Source: Chloroflexota bacterium
GTDB taxonomy: Bacteria > Chloroflexota > FW602-bin22 > JACPRP01
Length of the DNA stretch: 49,759 nucleotides
Assembly (NCBI GenBank): GCA_016210495.1
Contig: JACQUC010000123.1
Span: 1 to 49,759 of the forward strand
Direction of reading: 5' to 3'
The first letter of the stretch is position 1. Each line of letters begins with the position of its first letter. The position numbers and the translations under genes were made by a program. Positions 48,997-49,759 of the stretch are shown here, piece after piece. A model generated the notes under the pieces. That model made no database searches. It saw nothing but the letters and a program-made list of their open reading frames with translations, and was not told the DNA's origin.

Positions 48997-49286
48997 GAGC
49001 GGTCCCTACCCACCAATTGCGCCAGCAAGCTCTCACAACTGCTTAGCTGCGCCCGGTTCAGTGAGCAGAAAACCTGCCGGCCGTCTTTGCGCGTGATGAT
49101 GAGACCAGCCCGTCTCAACTTGCGCAAGTGCCAGGACAGCAGGGGCTGGCTGAGCTTGACGAGCTTGGCCAGATCGGAGACCTTCAGCTCGTCGCGGTCC
49201 GCCAATTCGTGGACGATATTCAGGCGGCTGATGTCAGCCAACGCACGGAAAGAGGCTCTAAGCTCCCTCACGTCGACCCCCTGCAC
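48984..49286 (-). CDS. ArsR-family winged-helix regulator
   Basis: 100 aa. The winged HTH reads ISRLNIVHEL...KVSDLAKLVKLSQPLLSWHLRKLRRAGLI, then a wing (TRKDGRQVFCSL). The metal-binding CVC of ArsR/SmtB alpha-3 is absent, so it probably does not sense arsenic. GTG 49286 or GTG 49271 is the start. It precedes the inositol-lipid operon on the same strand, with a palindrome between them, and may regulate that operon or itself. Confidence 0.85.
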   Translation of the reverse strand: MQGVDVRELRASFRALADISRLNIVHELADRDELKVSDLAKLVKLSQPLLSWHLRKLRRAGLIITRKDGRQVFCSLNRAQLSSCESLLAQLVGRDRSVGA

Positions 49287-49317
49287 ACAAGGCTGCGTCT
49301 GATAAACAAGTGCTTAT

Positions 49318-49346
49318 ATGTTACAGAGTGTTTCTTTGCTTGTCAA
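49318..49346 (-). promoter_or_regulatory. promoter for arsR with nearby dyad
   Basis: Minus strand: -35 TTGACA (49346-49341), 17-base spacer, -10 TAACAT (49323-49318). Just downstream is the imperfect dyad ATAAGCACTTGTTTAT, a possible ArsR operator. Confidence 0.6.
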
Positions 49347-49436
49347 GCGCTCAGCCGTCTTCTAGAGATGAATTTGGTTGCTCCATTAGGCAATTTGTGC
49401 TATTTTATCGCCGAGTTGGACGACAGGAGCCAAGTT

Positions 49437-49759
49437 ATGGTTTTCGATTTCCATACCCACACTTTTCTGAGCGACGGCGCGCTATCGCCCGTGGAGTTGA
49501 TTCGCCGGGCAGCCCACAACGGCTACGCGGTCGTGGCAATCGCCGATCACGTGGGCACCGGGAATTGTACCGAGGTGCTGAGGCAGGTGATACGCGACTG
49601 CAAGCTGTGCTCGCGTTTTTGGAACATCCTGGCTATCCCGGCGGTAGAGCTCACCCACGTCCCTGCAGGGGCGATTGCCGAGGTTGCCCGGCTCGCCAAG
49701 GAAGGAGGCGCGAGGCTGGTGCTAGTGCACGGAGAGACAATCGTCGAGCCGGTCGAGCC
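49437..49759 (+). CDS. PHP-domain protein, truncated by the window edge
   Basis: The ATG at 49437 has AGGAG nine bases upstream, and the frame runs open to the end of the window (107 codons). DFHTHTFLSDGALSP is PHP motif I and IADHVG is motif II; later PAVELTHV and VLVHGE match the histidinol-phosphatase-like/YcdX-like branch. It is divergent from arsR. The C-terminal metal ligands are off the window. Confidence 0.85.
   Translation, partial: MVFDFHTHTFLSDGALSPVELIRRAAHNGYAVVAIADHVGTGNCTEVLRQVIRDCKLCSRFWNILAIPAVELTHVPAGAIAEVARLAKEGGARLVLVHGETIVEPVE

Noticed and set aside
48984..49286. Arsenic-resistance regulation
   Set aside because: The protein lacks the ArsR metal-binding cysteines and there are no ars genes nearby.

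Overview
The window is a GC-rich bacterial chromosome segment with Shine-Dalgarno starts and tightly packed genes. Gene content suggests an uncultured, probably anaerobic or facultative member of the Chloroflexota: an inositol-lipid operon, many UbiD-like decarboxylases, many lipoprotein solute-binding proteins and dispersed palindromes. This taxonomic call is inference; no 16S rRNA or ribosomal protein gene is present.

Region 1 (592-7495) is a 6.84-kb integrative element in the 3' half of a tRNA-Glu(CTC) gene. It is bounded by a 62-bp perfect direct repeat. It carries a tyrosine recombinase, helix-turn-helix and ribbon-helix-helix regulators, a primase-helicase, a PD-(D/E)XK resolvase-like nuclease and small unknown proteins, but no capsid or conjugation gene. 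Two in-frame palindromes flank the ATPase domain of the primase-helicase. Arm-type repeats spaced exactly 11 bp apart sit inside both ends. tRNA-Glu, tRNA-Leu(CAG) and tRNA-Thr(GGT) follow on the minus strand.

Region 2 (7801-41911) is a large catabolic cluster. A short plus-strand part (promoter, flavoprotein fragment, ferredoxin, UbiD-1) is followed by a patch of doubtful or decayed genes (9.6-11.4 kb) and then by 25 genes all on the minus strand. A small set of families recurs: four UbiD decarboxylases, three intact flavoproteins plus one fragment, two nearly identical ferredoxins, three hydantoinase-like hydrolases, two N-carbamoylsarcosine-amidase-like hydrolases, three ThDP-enzyme subunits, four NMT1-type and two iron/polyamine-type binding lipoproteins, one ABC permease/ATPase pair, one DUF1989 (urea-carboxylase-associated) protein and one TRZ/ATZ-type amidohydrolase. 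My reading is a reductive/hydrolytic route for carboxylated N-heterocycles: uptake, UbiD decarboxylation, reduction by flavoprotein/ferredoxin, ring opening by the hydantoinase-like enzyme, and amide or carbamoyl cleavage by the isochorismatase-fold enzyme. The logic resembles reductive pyrimidine catabolism, but the substrate is unknown. All three hydantoinase-like proteins have Glu where the family has the first His of the HxH metal motif. Gene scars (flavoprotein 3' end at 7835, binding-protein 3' ends at 29347 and 34182) show the cluster grew by duplication and was trimmed by deletion.

Region 3 (42004-49759) is envelope-lipid metabolism. An MFS transporter converges on a six-gene minus-strand operon: inositol-phosphate synthase, two LpxL/PatA-type acyltransferases, a PHP-domain protein, a PimA-like glycosyltransferase and a CDP-alcohol phosphatidyltransferase. 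This predicts phosphatidylinositol (mannoside) lipids. An ArsR-type regulator and a truncated PHP-domain gene lie at the right edge. Two related palindromes overlap the stop codons of the phosphatidyltransferase and ArsR genes.
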